From AV69 sp963742315 (GTDB lineage Bacteria > Verrucomicrobiota > Verrucomicrobiia > Chthoniobacterales > UBA10450), in contig CAVULE010000001.1 in the NCBI GenBank assembly GCA_963742315.1, forward strand, positions 186,001-250,000: 64,000 bases of DNA, written 5' to 3'. The translations under genes were made by a program, and so were the position numbers. Positions 32,418-42,251 of the stretch are shown here, piece by piece; within the stretch, counting starts at the first letter, position 1; every line of letters starts with the position of its first letter. The notes under the pieces were generated by a model, which had not been told where the DNA came from, made no database searches, and saw nothing but the letters and a program-made list of their open reading frames with translations.

Positions 32418-32816
32418 TCACCGTTTCTCGATCAACCGTTTGAAATTGCGCAGGTATTTATCGACTCGATGCGAAACATTACCGCCGAAACTTGAGGTCA
32501 GTTTCAGGCTCAAGCGCGTGCCGTGATCAGATAGCGAGGCGAAGGAAACGACTCCGGCGGCAAGGTGATCCTGCGCATGACTGTTGGAAATAGTTCGCCA
32601 GGCCAGCCGTCGTTCAGGGACACGCAGCATGATTTCAAGCGTCGCCTCATATTGCTTTCCGTTGAAAGCGAGCGAGGCGACAAAATGGTTCTTGTCCAAT
32701 TTTTGCACGCGTTTGATCACGGTGATGAATTTTGGATAATCTTCAAAGGCCAGCCAGCGCTTATAGACAGCGGCAACTGGCGCGTTGATAACGATTGATC
32801 CCTCCGCGGCGCCCAT
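32418..32816 (-). CDS. SRPBCC (START-like) protein, copy 2
   Basis: 132 aa from ATG 32816: MGAAEGSIVINAPVAAVYKR, WLAFEDYPKFITVIKRVQKL, then NGKQYEATLEIMLRVPERRL and C-terminal VSHRVDKYLRNFKRLIEKR. Full-length homolog of the protein at 28463. A longer frame from GTG 33011 would add ~65 residues that partly match copy 1's leader DNA, so the start is uncertain. The family binds hydrophobic ligands or lipids; function unknown. Confidence 0.7.
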   Translation of the reverse strand: MGAAEGSIVINAPVAAVYKRWLAFEDYPKFITVIKRVQKLDKNHFVASLAFNGKQYEATLEIMLRVPERRLAWRTISNSHAQDHLAAGVVSFASLSDHGTRLSLKLTSSFGGNVSHRVDKYLRNFKRLIEKR

Positions 32817-33090
32817 TTTCCGCGGTCTTGTCCCCTTACTTGGCATCGGTCCGTTAGGCATAGAACCGCGCGTATTCATTTTTTGAAAACGCGCGGCTCC
32901 AGCCATCGGTGAAGAAATTAAAGATCGACATATTAAAGACGAGCAGGGGGTCGTGCCTGGTTGCGCGTCGTCGAAAAAGGTCGCGCACTCTGCTCCTGAA
33001 ATTATTTTCACGTTGTCTAGCTTTCATTATGGAATTTCGCGTACTTCCTACGCTAACGGGCCTTGTGGCCGGTCACCACGTTGCAGTGGC

Positions 33091-33117
33091 AGGATTTTGG
33101 AGTGCCTCTTTCGAGGG
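33091..33117 (-). promoter_or_regulatory. AAAATCC element 6, before SRPBCC copy 2
   Basis: Minus strand: CCCTCGAAAGAGG, CACTCC, AAAATCCTGCCACTG. 64 nt before the ATG of a short leader frame at 33027, and ~275 nt before the SRPBCC ATG at 32816. Confidence 0.5.
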
Positions 33118-33171
33118 ATAGGAAACCAACTGACAAGATCAGTCGGCGCTCATATAGTAAAATGAAAGGTC

Positions 33172-34863
33172 ATGTATTCCGCGGCCAAGAGGTTGGCTGA
33201 TTTCGCGGAGGGCGATCACGTGAATTCGGCCATTGAAACTCAAACCCCGTCTGCCAAGCTTGCCGCGCCTCGGCACTCGTCTGGGCGAATCATTTTTCGG
33301 TATGGCCTGGCGCTGGGTTCTGTCTCCGCAGCAACGGGGCTCGGGTTTTTAGCCGACCGCTACGATCTTCACGAGTCGGTATTTACGTTTTTCATTCTGG
33401 CTGTCGCCCTAACGAGTTGGTACGCGGGAGTCTGGCCGGCGGTCATCGCATTTGCGGTCGGAGAACTCGCCTTCAATTACTTTTTTACTCCACCGCCCTA
33501 TTCTCTCAGTGTCACGCGTGAAGATCTCGCCTATTTCCCCGTGTTCGCCTTCTTTTCGGGGCTTCTAATTTGGTTCGGTGTGGTGCGGCGACGAGCCGAG
33601 GCAGACCTTCGACAATCGCGCGATGAATTGGAGATCAAAGTCGCCGAGCGGACGGCGGAACTCCGAAAAACTAACGAACAGTTGCAGCAGGAAGTAGCCG
33701 AGCGCAGGCGAGCGGAAGAGATTCTGCGGGAGCGCGCCAGCCTGCTCGACCTCACGCACGATACCGTTTTCGTGCGCGACATGAATGACGTGATCACTTA
33801 CTGGAATCGGGGTGCCCAGGAGCTGTACGGTTGGTCAAGTGAGGAGGCAGTCGGTCAGGCGTTGCACGAACTAGCGCGCACGAGCTTTCCCGAACCACTC
33901 GATGAGATTAACTCAAAGCTGCTCGGGACGAGCCGCTGGGAAGGCGAACTCATTCACACGACGCGCGACGGCGCGCGGGTGGTGGTGGCAAGCCGCTGGT
34001 CATTGCAGCGGGACGAGCGAGGCAATCCCGCTGCGATTCTGGAGACGAACAATAATATTACTGAGCGAAAAATTGCCGAGGAAGCTCTTCGCCGATCGCA
34101 CGACGAGTTGGAAGTCAAAGTGAAAGAGCGGACTGCCGAGTTAGGAAAAATGAACGTCGATTTGCAGTCCGTTAACCAGGAATTGGAGGCGTTCGCCTAT
34201 TCCGTCTCACACGATCTGCGTGCGCCGGTGCGGCATATTGCCGGATTCACCGAGCTTTTGCAGAAGCACGCTGACCGCGTACTGGACGACGAGAGTCGGC
34301 ACCACATTAGTATGATTCTCGACGCGGCTTCCCGTATGGGCAGCTTGGTGGACGATCTTCTAGCCTTCTCGCGGATCGGTCGGGCCCAAACGCAAAAAAC
34401 AACTATCAATCTTGAGCAGCTCGTGAAAGCCGTGATCGGCGAAATTGCCCCGGATACGCAGGCGCGGAAAATTATTTGGCGGATCGGGGCTTTGCCGATT
34501 TGCTACGGCGATCCTTCCCTGCTCCGGCTGGTGTTCAGTAATCTCGTTTCGAACGCGGTGAAATTCACTCGAACGCGCCCTCAGGCTGAGATAGAAATCA
34601 ATTCGTTAAACCACAGGGACGATGAGCTGGTAGTGTTTGTTAAAGATAACGGAGTCGGTTTTGACATGAAGTACAAGGATAAGTTATTTGGTGTGTTTCA
34701 ACGCCTTCACTCGCAGGAGGCGTTCGAAGGCACTGGGATCGGGCTCGCCACGGTCCAGCGAATTGTCGATCGCCATGGCGGTCGAGTGTGGGCGGAAGCC
34801 TTAGTCAATAATGGCGCCACCTTTTATGTTGTGCTGCCCAAACCTGGAAAGGCAAATGCATGA
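33172..34863 (+). CDS. Membrane PAS sensor histidine kinase with DUF4118-type sensor
   Basis: 563 aa. Three to four membrane segments at residues ~45-140 (FRYGLALGSVSAATGLGFLA, VFTFFILAVALTSWYAGVWP, AVIAFAVGELAFNYFFTPPP with FNYFF typical of KdpD-type DUF4118, then FPVFAFFSGLLIWFGVV). A coiled coil (ELEIKVAERTAELRKTNEQL), a PAS domain (LLDLTHDTVFVRDMNDVITY), a second coiled coil and a HisKA domain (AFAYSVSHDLRAPVRHIAGF, phospho-His in VSHDLR) follow. The HATPase_c domain has NLVSNAVKF, KDNGVGFD and GTGIGLATVQRI. The cognate regulator is probably the single-domain receiver at 36424. It shares its catalytic half with the next kinase (about 80% by eye). Confidence 0.88.
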   Translation: MYSAAKRLADFAEGDHVNSAIETQTPSAKLAAPRHSSGRIIFRYGLALGSVSAATGLGFLADRYDLHESVFTFFILAVALTSWYAGVWPAVIAFAVGELAFNYFFTPPPYSLSVTREDLAYFPVFAFFSGLLIWFGVVRRRAEADLRQSRDELEIKVAERTAELRKTNEQLQQEVAERRRAEEILRERASLLDLTHDTVFVRDMNDVITYWNRGAQELYGWSSEEAVGQALHELARTSFPEPLDEINSKLLGTSRWEGELIHTTRDGARVVVASRWSLQRDERGNPAAILETNNNITERKIAEEALRRSHDELEVKVKERTAELGKMNVDLQSVNQELEAFAYSVSHDLRAPVRHIAGFTELLQKHADRVLDDESRHHISMILDAASRMGSLVDDLLAFSRIGRAQTQKTTINLEQLVKAVIGEIAPDTQARKIIWRIGALPICYGDPSLLRLVFSNLVSNAVKFTRTRPQAEIEINSLNHRDDELVVFVKDNGVGFDMKYKDKLFGVFQRLHSQEAFEGTGIGLATVQRIVDRHGGRVWAEALVNNGATFYVVLPKPGKANA

Positions 34864-34927
34864 GTGAAAGCTTTGTCGAAACGCTCGCGCTCGTTGTAGC
34901 GAAGAGATTTTAAACCAAGGAGGCTTT

Positions 34928-36427
34928 ATGAATCCGGCAGCACAGAGAACTCCGCTCATCGCGGCGCTCGAACAACTCGGCCCACACGATCATTTCTGCT
35001 CGATATACGAGAACCGTGAAGAACATTACGGGGTTGCCATTCCGTTTATGCAGATCGGGCTGGATCGCGGCGAAAAATGCATTTACATCGCCGACGACGG
35101 CACGGTCGGCGAAGTTCGCCAAGCCATGCAGTCGGAAGGAATTGACGTAGAGCGTGTGACCGCATCCAAAGCCCTCGTTCTGGCAACCAAAGAGCAAGCA
35201 TATCTGAGACATGGATCTTTTAACCCCGACTGGATGTTCACCTTCTGGAAGGAAGCCACGGAGTCGGCCATGAGTGAAGGTTTTTCTGCGCTCCGCGCCA
35301 CCGGCGAGACAGAATGGGTTGTAAGAGGGGCCCGTGGACTTGAACGCTGGATGGAATACGAAAGTAGGTTAAATCACTCGCTCGCAGAAAATAATTGCTC
35401 CGCGCTTTGCCAGTACAATCGACGCCTTTTTCCACCGGAACTCATTCTCGACGTCATCCGCACGCATCCCGTGGTGGTCTATCGTGGCACGGTCTGCCGA
35501 AATCTGTACTATGTGCCGCCTGACGAATTTCTGGGGACTAACGAAGCAGAGCGTGAGGTGGAGAGGCTGTTAACCAATATCCAGGAACGCGAGGATATAG
35601 AGCACGCCCTCCGAGACCAGCTCAGCGAGCGCAAAAGAGCCGAGGAAGCTCTTCGCCGATCTCGCGACGAGTTGGACATTAAAGTGAAGGAGCGGACTGC
35701 CAAGTTGAGGGAAATAAATGACGACTTGCAGTCCGTTAATAAGGAATTGGAGGCATTCGCCTATTCCGTTTCTCACGACCTGCGCGCGCCCCTTCGACAC
35801 ATCGCGGGATTCACCGAGTTGTTGCAGAAAGACGCTGAGCCCATTCTCGACCAGAAAAGTCGGCTCTACATCACTAAAATTCTGGAATCAGCGGACCGGA
35901 TGGGCAGTCTGGTAGACGACCTTCTCGCCTTCTCCCGGATCGGCCGGGTAGAAGCGCAAAAGGCAACCATTAATCTCGAGGCGCTCGTAAGAGACGTGAT
36001 CGCCGAAATTGTCCCAGACACGCAGGGGCGCAGCATTGTTTGGCGAATTGGGACTTTGCCGATTTGCTACGGCGATCCTTCTCTCCTCGGGCTGGTGTTC
36101 ACTAATCTCATTTCGAACGCGGTGAAATTCACTCGAACGCGCCCGCAGGCCGAGATAGAAATCGATTCGTTAAACCACAGACCAAATGAGGTGGTCGTGT
36201 TTGTTAAAGACAACGGAATCGGCTTCGATACGAAGTATAAGGATAAGCTATTTGGTGTTTTCCAGCGCCTTCATTCCAAGGACGCATTCGAAGGCACTGG
36301 GATCGGCCTCGCTACGGTCCAGAGAATTGTTCACCGGCACGGCGGGCGAGTGTGGGCGGAAGGCTCGATTGAGAACGGCGCCACTTTCTATGTTGCGCTG
36401 CCGAAACCCGGAGACATTCACGCATGA
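34928..36427 (+). CDS. MEDS-domain sensor histidine kinase
   Basis: 499 aa, soluble. An AGGAGG ribosome site precedes the ATG. The N-terminal MEDS domain (about residues 15-200) reads HDHFCSIYENREEHYGVAIP, then GLDRGEKCIYIADD, then LRHGSFNPDWMFTFWKEATE and ALCQYNRRLFPPELILDVIR, as in DcmR-type sensors of C1 compounds. A coiled coil, HisKA (AFAYSVSHDLRAPLRHIAGF) and HATPase_c (NLISNAVKF, KDNGIGFD, GTGIGLATVQRI) complete it. It overlaps the next receiver gene by 4 nt and is probably its kinase. The catalytic half closely matches the preceding kinase. Confidence 0.88.
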   Translation: MNPAAQRTPLIAALEQLGPHDHFCSIYENREEHYGVAIPFMQIGLDRGEKCIYIADDGTVGEVRQAMQSEGIDVERVTASKALVLATKEQAYLRHGSFNPDWMFTFWKEATESAMSEGFSALRATGETEWVVRGARGLERWMEYESRLNHSLAENNCSALCQYNRRLFPPELILDVIRTHPVVVYRGTVCRNLYYVPPDEFLGTNEAEREVERLLTNIQEREDIEHALRDQLSERKRAEEALRRSRDELDIKVKERTAKLREINDDLQSVNKELEAFAYSVSHDLRAPLRHIAGFTELLQKDAEPILDQKSRLYITKILESADRMGSLVDDLLAFSRIGRVEAQKATINLEALVRDVIAEIVPDTQGRSIVWRIGTLPICYGDPSLLGLVFTNLISNAVKFTRTRPQAEIEIDSLNHRPNEVVVFVKDNGIGFDTKYKDKLFGVFQRLHSKDAFEGTGIGLATVQRIVHRHGGRVWAEGSIENGATFYVALPKPGDIHA

Positions 36428-36879
36428 CGAGTGATGTAAAACGTATCTTATTAGTCGAAGATGACCCAAAGGATGTAGAGCTTACGCTTACCGGCCTCGC
36501 CGAGTACAACCTGGCTAACGAAGTAGTGGTCGCGCGCGACGGCGAAGAGGCGCTCGATTTTCTTTATCGCCGCGGGAGTTATGAGAAACGCACCAACGGC
36601 AACCCGGCGGTAATTCTGCTCGATCTAAAATTACCCAAGGTCAACGGTTTCGAGGTCCTTCAACGGGTTCGCGCGGATGAAAACCTGAAGATGATCCCGG
36701 TGGTGGTCCTCACCTCTTCACATGAAGAGCGCGACCTCGTACAAAGCTATAAGCTGGGTGTGAACGCGTACGTGGTTAAACCGGTCGACTTCCATCAATT
36801 CGTCAACGCGGTGAAAGAGCTGGGAGCGTTTTGGGCGGTGATCAACGAGGCTCCGCCCGGCAGTGTCAAAAAAAGGTAA
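36424..36879 (+). CDS. Single-domain response regulator (Rcp1/CheY-like)
   Basis: 151 aa, a receiver only. VKRILLVEDDPKDVELTLTG (acidic pair), phospho-Asp in PAVILLDLKLPKVNGFEVLQ, Thr in VPVVVLTSSHEERD, and Lys in YVVKPVDFHQF. The long E-x-D-x-x-D start and the YRRGSY insert are typical of the Rcp1 family that takes phosphate from HisKA kinases with PAS sensors. It overlaps the kinase gene before it (ATGA) and ends 3 nt before the next gene, so one operon is certain. Confidence 0.92.
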   Translation: MTSDVKRILLVEDDPKDVELTLTGLAEYNLANEVVVARDGEEALDFLYRRGSYEKRTNGNPAVILLDLKLPKVNGFEVLQRVRADENLKMIPVVVLTSSHEERDLVQSYKLGVNAYVVKPVDFHQFVNAVKELGAFWAVINEAPPGSVKKR

Positions 36880-36882
36880 GAG

Positions 36883-39800
36883 ATGAATTCTCCGCTGCGA
36901 GTTCTGCACCTTGAAGACGACGTCAGGGACACAGAACTCGTCCAAGCCACTCTCGAAGCGGAAGGAATACAGAGCGAGCTGACGAGAGTCGAGAGGGAGC
37001 AGGATTTTCTCGCTGCGCTCAAGCAGGGAAACGTCGATCTTATTCTCGCAGATTACACACTGCCCTCCTTTGACGGATTATCCGCGCTCAGAATTGCGCA
37101 GCAGCGGGCGCCAGAGGTGCCATTGATATTTGTTTCCGGAACCCTGGGTGAAGACGTCGCCATCGAAGCGCTCAAGACCGGCGCCACCGATTACGTATTA
37201 AAGACGCGTCTGGCCAGGCTGGGCCCTGCGGTCTCTCGCGCACTGCGTGAAGCTCGGGAAAAAGCAGACCGCGCTGGCGCGGAGACGGCACTCCGGCGCA
37301 GCGAAGCGTTCCTAGCTGAGGGACAAAGAATCAGCCACACCGGAAGCTGGAGCTGGAATGTTTCCAGCGCAGAGGTCTCCTGGTCAGAGGAACATTTCCG
37401 AATCTTTGGCTTCGATCCTGAAAAAACCGAGCCGTCTTTTCAGTTATTCATGGAAACGGTTCACCCGGAAGATCGATCATTTCTTGAGCGAAGTCTCGAT
37501 GAAGCAATTAAAGAGAAAAGGGGATTCGACCTGGAATTTCGAATCGCGCTTGCGGACGGATCCATTAAGCATGTGCAGGGAGTGGGCCGACCCGTCGTAG
37601 AGGAGTCTGGCGAAGTCCATAACTATACCGGCACCACGGTTGACCTCACCGAGCGTAAGCGAGGAGTGGCCTTGTTCATCGGTGAAAAGCGTCTTCTCGA
37701 GATGATCGCGACCGGCGTTCCGCTGGAGGAGATCCTAAATGCCCTTTGTCTGATTATAGAGGATTACCGTCCCCGTACGCTTGCATCGATTTTGCTGCTT
37801 CGCTCCGATGGTCGTCATTTGGATTCCGTGGCGGGCCCGAGTCTTCCCAAAGGATGGAGGCAGGAGATGGAGAAGCTGCCAATTGGACCGTGTGCCGGCT
37901 CTTGTGGGACGGCGGCATATCGCGGATCAGCAGTCATAGTTTCTGATATCGCGACTGATCCGCTTTGGGATGTGCCGGAGCATCGCGCCGCCGCATTAAG
38001 TCACGGGCTGCGAGCCTCCTGGTCAAATCCAATCCTGTCGTCGGAAGGAAAAGTCCTGGGAACTTTTTGTATTTATGAGCGCGAAACGCGAAGCCCGAAT
38101 CCGCACGACCTCGAGGTTATCGAGAAGGCGACCTACCTGGCACGAGTCGCGATTGAACGCGATCGGGCAGAGGCCGCATTGCGGACAAGCGAGGAAAAAT
38201 ATCGGGATCTTATCAATGCGTCGCCAGACGCAATCTGCGTCGTCGATGCCGATGGCAAATGTGTCTTGGTGAACCCAGCCGGAGTCAAGTTGGCGGGACG
38301 TCCGGAACACGAACTGATCGTCAGTTCACTTGCAGAGACCTACCTCCCGGAGGAACGCCACCTGTTTCGGGACCGGATCGACAAATTGAAAGCGGAAGGA
38401 TCGTTCCGGTTCGAGCGAAAATTTTTGCGGCAGAACGGCGAGGTGATTCCGGTCGAGGTTTCTTTGTCGGCGCTACGCGGCCGCCATTACCAGGCGATTA
38501 TCGAGACATCAGCCAGCGTAAGCGGCGTGAAGCGCTGTTGGCAGGAGAGAATAGAGTTCTTGAGATGGCGGCCAAAGGCGATTCGCTGGCGGACATTCTC
38601 GATACCCTGTGTCTGCTGGTAGAAGAGCAATCCACCGGGGTCCTGGCCTCGATCTTATTAATGGATCCAAATGGGAAGCAATTGCGGCACGGCGCGGCAC
38701 CGAATCTTCCGAAAGCTTACACCGACGCAATCGACGGGCTGGCCATCGGACATTCTGTAGGTTCATGCGGATCGGCCGCGTACCGCGCTGAACAGGTGAT
38801 TGTGTCCGACATCGCGACCGATCCATTGTGGGATCCGTTTCGTGACCTTGCTTTGACGCATTCGCTCCGCGCCTGCTGGTCCACGCCGATCTTCTCCTCC
38901 GAAGGCAACGTGATCGGAACGTTTGCCATGTACTATCGCAAGCCGCGGAGTCCGAGTCCGCGTGAGCAGGATACGATCAGACACGTTACTCATCTTGCGG
39001 GCATCGCGATCCAGCGGAAGCTGGCGGAAACGGCCCGGCGGGAGAGTGAAGCTTATCTCGCGGAAGCACAACGGCTCAGCCATACCGGGAGTTGGGCCTG
39101 GGCCCCTGCCACCGGCGAAATCAGATATTGGTCGGAAGAGACTTATCGCGTGCTTGGTTTCGATCCGGACGCCGGGCCGCCGCGATTCGAAACATTTTTT
39201 GAGCGCCTTTGTCCGGAGGACCAAGTCAGAGTCAGGGACTTGTTCGAAAACGCGATCCGCGACAAAACGGAGTTCGAAACTGATTACGGGGTTGTTCGCC
39301 CGGGCGGCGCTATCAGGAACATCCACGCGGTCGGTCATCCGGTTTGCGATGAGGTCGGGAAACTGGTCGAGTTCGTGGGCACGGTTATCGATATAACCGA
39401 GAGTAAGCGCTCCGAGGAAGCGCTGCGCGCTTCCGAGCAGGTGGCTCGCGGACAAGTGGAGGCGCTGGCGCAGAGTTTGGATGTTTTGGCGACTGCGCCG
39501 GAGCCGGAAAAATTTATTGGACAGATGCTGAGTACCGATTGGTCGGCTCCTGAACGCGCGAAGCGTGAGCTTGTGGTTATTCAACGACGCGGATGACTCA
39601 CTCGTTTTGCGGTCAATGTCTGAAGGCGGAAAATTGGGTGCGCTCGATCCGGAACATCCATTCATCAAGAACCCATCGTTGTGGAAGCAGAATGCGGTAA
39701 TCGAGGAATTGCTCTTTACGGCAGGTCCGGTGGTATGCGATGACGTCGAGACTGATCCGCGCGTGAGCGGTGATTGGGGTGAGCATTTGAAACGAACCGG

Positions 39801-40605
39801 GACGAAGAGGTTTCTGGCAGTGCCGCTTTTGGTGGGTGGACAAGTCAAAGGCTTTGTTGGCATCCGCCATGTCAATCGTGCCTCTTATCGGCCGGAGGAG
39901 ATCGAATTGACCCAGGCGCTCGCCCACCAAGTAATGCTCGCGCTTCAACTCAATGAGTTTGCCGAGCAAGGTCGGCGCGCCGCGGTTTTCGAAGAACGAA
40001 ATCGAATGGCGCGCGACATTCACGATACCCTCGCCCAAGGTTTCACCGGAGTGATTGTGCAACTGGAAGCGGCCGAGGATGCGGTTTCCTGCGGGTATCG
40101 TAAGGAAGCGGACGATCATTTGCATCGCGCCGGCGAATTAGCCCGGCAGAGTCTAAGCGAAGCGCGCAGGTCCGTGCACGCGTTGCGTCCACGAGCCTTG
40201 GAAGAACACAATTTTTGGGACGCGCTCAAAGGTTCTATTAAGAACACGACCGCTGGAACCGCGCTCCACGCAACGTTTGAAGCGCAAGGCAAGCTACCGG
40301 AGCTGCCTCAGCCCTGGCAGGAGAATCTTCTCCATATCGGACAGGAAGCTTTGACCAACGCGCTCAAGTACGCGCACGCTCGCAACTTCAAAACGCGACT
40401 AGTCTACAAAGCGAAAGAACTTCGTCTGGAACTTCGCGACGACGGCGACGGATTCAAAGTCAAAGATCGACATGACGGTGTGGGTCTGAGAGGAATGCGC
40501 GAGCGGGTCGAACAAATGGGTGGCGAATTGGAAATCTCCAGCTCACATGGTAAGGGCACGAAGATTACCGTGGTATTGCCTGCCAACGGGGAAACGATGT
40601 CATGA
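36883..40605 (+). CDS. Giant REC-PAS-GAF hybrid histidine kinase (two frameshifts)
   Basis: Read through two one-base shifts it gives a ~1240-aa protein. The order is receiver (LRVLHLEDDVRDTELVQATL, phospho-Asp in NVDLILADYTLPSFDGLSAL), PAS (WSWNVSSAEVSWSEEHFRIF), GAF (~270-410), PAS (LINASPDAICVVDADGKCVL), GAF, PAS (WAWAPATGEIRYWSEETYRV), GAF, HisKA_3 (MARDIHDTLAQGFTGVIVQL) and HATPase_c. At about 38502 a base appears missing: IIRDISQRKR becomes IIETSASVS. At 39537 an extra G turns LSTIGRLLN into LSTDWSAPE. The frames then continue normally, so these look like assembly errors or very recent decay. The last gene of the operon (40602) is its likely partner. The kinase half is ~75-80% identical by eye to the kinase at 29265. 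Confidence 0.8.
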
Positions 40606-41318
40606 TCTCCAAGAAGAAAAGAACGACGAGTTCTAAGAAGTCTGCGAAGAAATCAAAGCCTCTGGCCAAGAAAGCGCCGAAAGTTGGTGACACAAAAAGG
40701 CCTTCAATCAGGGTCCTCATCGCTGATGATCACAGCGTTGTCCGCGAAGGTTTGGTTTCACTGATCACTCGAAAAACAGATATGACCGTTATCGGCGAAG
40801 CAGCCAATGGGCGCGAAGCCGCCGAACTTTGGAGACAACATCATCCGGATGTGACCCTGCTCGATCTGCGCATGCCTGAGCTCGATGGGGTAGGGGCGAT
40901 TAAAGAAATTCGTTCCGGCGATGAAAAAGCGCGGATCATTGTGCTAACGACATTTGATGGCGATGAAGATATCTACCGCGCCATTCAAGCCGGTGCGAAA
41001 GGTTACCTGCTCAAGGACGCGCCGCGCGAGGCGCTGATGGATTGTATTCGCCGGGTCCACGCCGGCGAAACCTGCGTGCCGGTTCATCTCGCGGCCAAAC
41101 TGGCACAGCGCGTCAGCGGCGAGACGCTGAGCGACCGCGAGATCGACGTGCTTAAGCTGATGGCGCAAGGCAAAAGCAACAAAGAGATTGGCTCGGCCCT
41201 CTTTATAAGTGAGGGTACTGTCAAATCGCACGTCAAAGCCATCTTCGCTAAGATGAACGTCATCAGCCGCACCGAAGCTGTGGCTAACGCGACGCGGCGT
41301 GGCTTGATTCGGCTTTGA
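40602..41318 (+). CDS. NarL/FixJ-type response regulator (paralog)
   Basis: 238 aa: basic tail (MISKKKRTTSSKKSAKKSKP), receiver with VLIADDHSVVREGLVSLITR, phospho-Asp in VTLLDLRMPELDGVG, YLLKDAPREAL, then a GerE domain (DREIDVLKLMAQGKSNKEIG, SEGTVKSHVKAIFAKMNVIS). Overlaps the hybrid kinase by 4 nt. Paralog of the regulator at 31355; the DNA-binding helices differ little, so the two may share targets. Confidence 0.92.
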   Translation: MISKKKRTTSSKKSAKKSKPLAKKAPKVGDTKRPSIRVLIADDHSVVREGLVSLITRKTDMTVIGEAANGREAAELWRQHHPDVTLLDLRMPELDGVGAIKEIRSGDEKARIIVLTTFDGDEDIYRAIQAGAKGYLLKDAPREALMDCIRRVHAGETCVPVHLAAKLAQRVSGETLSDREIDVLKLMAQGKSNKEIGSALFISEGTVKSHVKAIFAKMNVISRTEAVANATRRGLIRL

Positions 41319-41447
41319 CGCAAAGAACTTTCGTTACTCTGTCTGATTCACTCCTAAGCTCGGCGCCGACATCGAATCGGGAATGAGAGACAGCGGCTTC
41401 GCTGTTTCTCTCAATCAGACACGTCTCGAAAGGATGAGCATCAACTA

Positions 41448-41473
41448 CCTCGAAAGGGGTATTTCAAAATCCC
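41448..41473 (+). promoter_or_regulatory. AAAATCC element 7
   Basis: CCTCGAAAGGGG, TATTTC, AAAATCCC, followed by ACGCTCGCATTGTAGAG. 49 nt before GTG 41522. One of the two best matches in the set. Confidence 0.6.
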
Positions 41474-41521
41474 ACGCTCGCATTGTAGAGAGGATCCGCT
41501 GGGGAATGAGATCCTGAGGAA

Positions 41522-41986
41522 GTGAGAACCGCGATTCGATTATTGCCGAGGCTGGGTATGAGAATTCAACCTCCTCGAAACCGACGCCTCGTTAGATCAT
41601 CCGACCGGATGAACGGGACTGGCGTGGTTTCGGGGAACACAACAGCGAGAAACCTTTATCTCGCGGCCGATTGCTCGCATGGCAAGGATGCAGACTACGG
41701 CCCAAAGGACGACCACCAATTTGGCAAGGTTTGTCCCGAGCGAAAGCTGGCAGTTGCCGTCTTTTCTCGGGCGGCAAATGATCTGTGGAAGTTTCGCCAT
41801 GCACGGCGCGGGGCGGGCTATTCGCTTTATGCCGATGCGCGCAACTGGATCACATCTAACGATCGCAAGTGGCCGTACTCATTCCTAAATCTTTGTGATG
41901 TCCTGAATCTGGCAGCCGATGCCATTCGGGCTGAGCTGCTCGGTAATACGTCCGGTCATCTCCCTCTTAAAAGCCGGACGACATGA
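41522..41986 (+). CDS. Conserved hypothetical soil-bacterial protein
   Basis: 154 aa from GTG 41522; ATG 41558 is possible. The C-terminal ~75 residues read PERKLAVAVFSRAANDLWKF, then YSLYADARNWITSNDRKWPY with SFLNLCDVLNLAADAIRAEL and LG. The pattern PERKL...A...L...A..WI.S....WPFSF.N.CD.L.L....R..L recurs, as I remember it, in small uncharacterised proteins of Verrucomicrobiota, Acidobacteriota and Myxococcota. The N-terminal half is not recognisable. Presence of an AAAATCC element at the expected distance supports expression. Function unknown. Confidence 0.55.
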   Translation: MRTAIRLLPRLGMRIQPPRNRRLVRSSDRMNGTGVVSGNTTARNLYLAADCSHGKDADYGPKDDHQFGKVCPERKLAVAVFSRAANDLWKFRHARRGAGYSLYADARNWITSNDRKWPYSFLNLCDVLNLAADAIRAELLGNTSGHLPLKSRTT

Positions 41987-42194
41987 CTTCAAGCTGCTGA
42001 ATTTAATATTTCGGCAACGGGGTAATCTCTCCCAAGCCCTGGAAAGTCCCTGAATCAGAAAAAAACCGAGCTCAAAGATGTTGTGGCGAAAATTGCGTTA
42101 CTCATCCGCGCTTTTCCCCGCGCTCCGTTGATGTTCAGGCCACAGGGCGAGCCTCTCTCAAAAGTAGCAGGGACAGCTCCTTCACCCGCAGCAG
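41987..42194. other. Intergenic region
   Basis: No gene recognised. Contains a direct GGG/CCC-rich stretch and the weak dyad before the next element. Confidence 0.4.
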
Positions 42195-42212
42195 ACGAAA
42201 ATCCCACGAGCG
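42195..42212 (+). promoter_or_regulatory. AAAATCC element 8 (dyad weak)
   Basis: CGAAAATCCCACGAGCG, then CGGACTAG, 47 nt from AATCCC to ATG 42252. The C/G dyad in front is poor, but core and spacing match. Confidence 0.45.
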
Positions 42213-42251
42213 CGGACTAGGGGCCCCGCGATTTCGACGGGAGGGTGGGGT

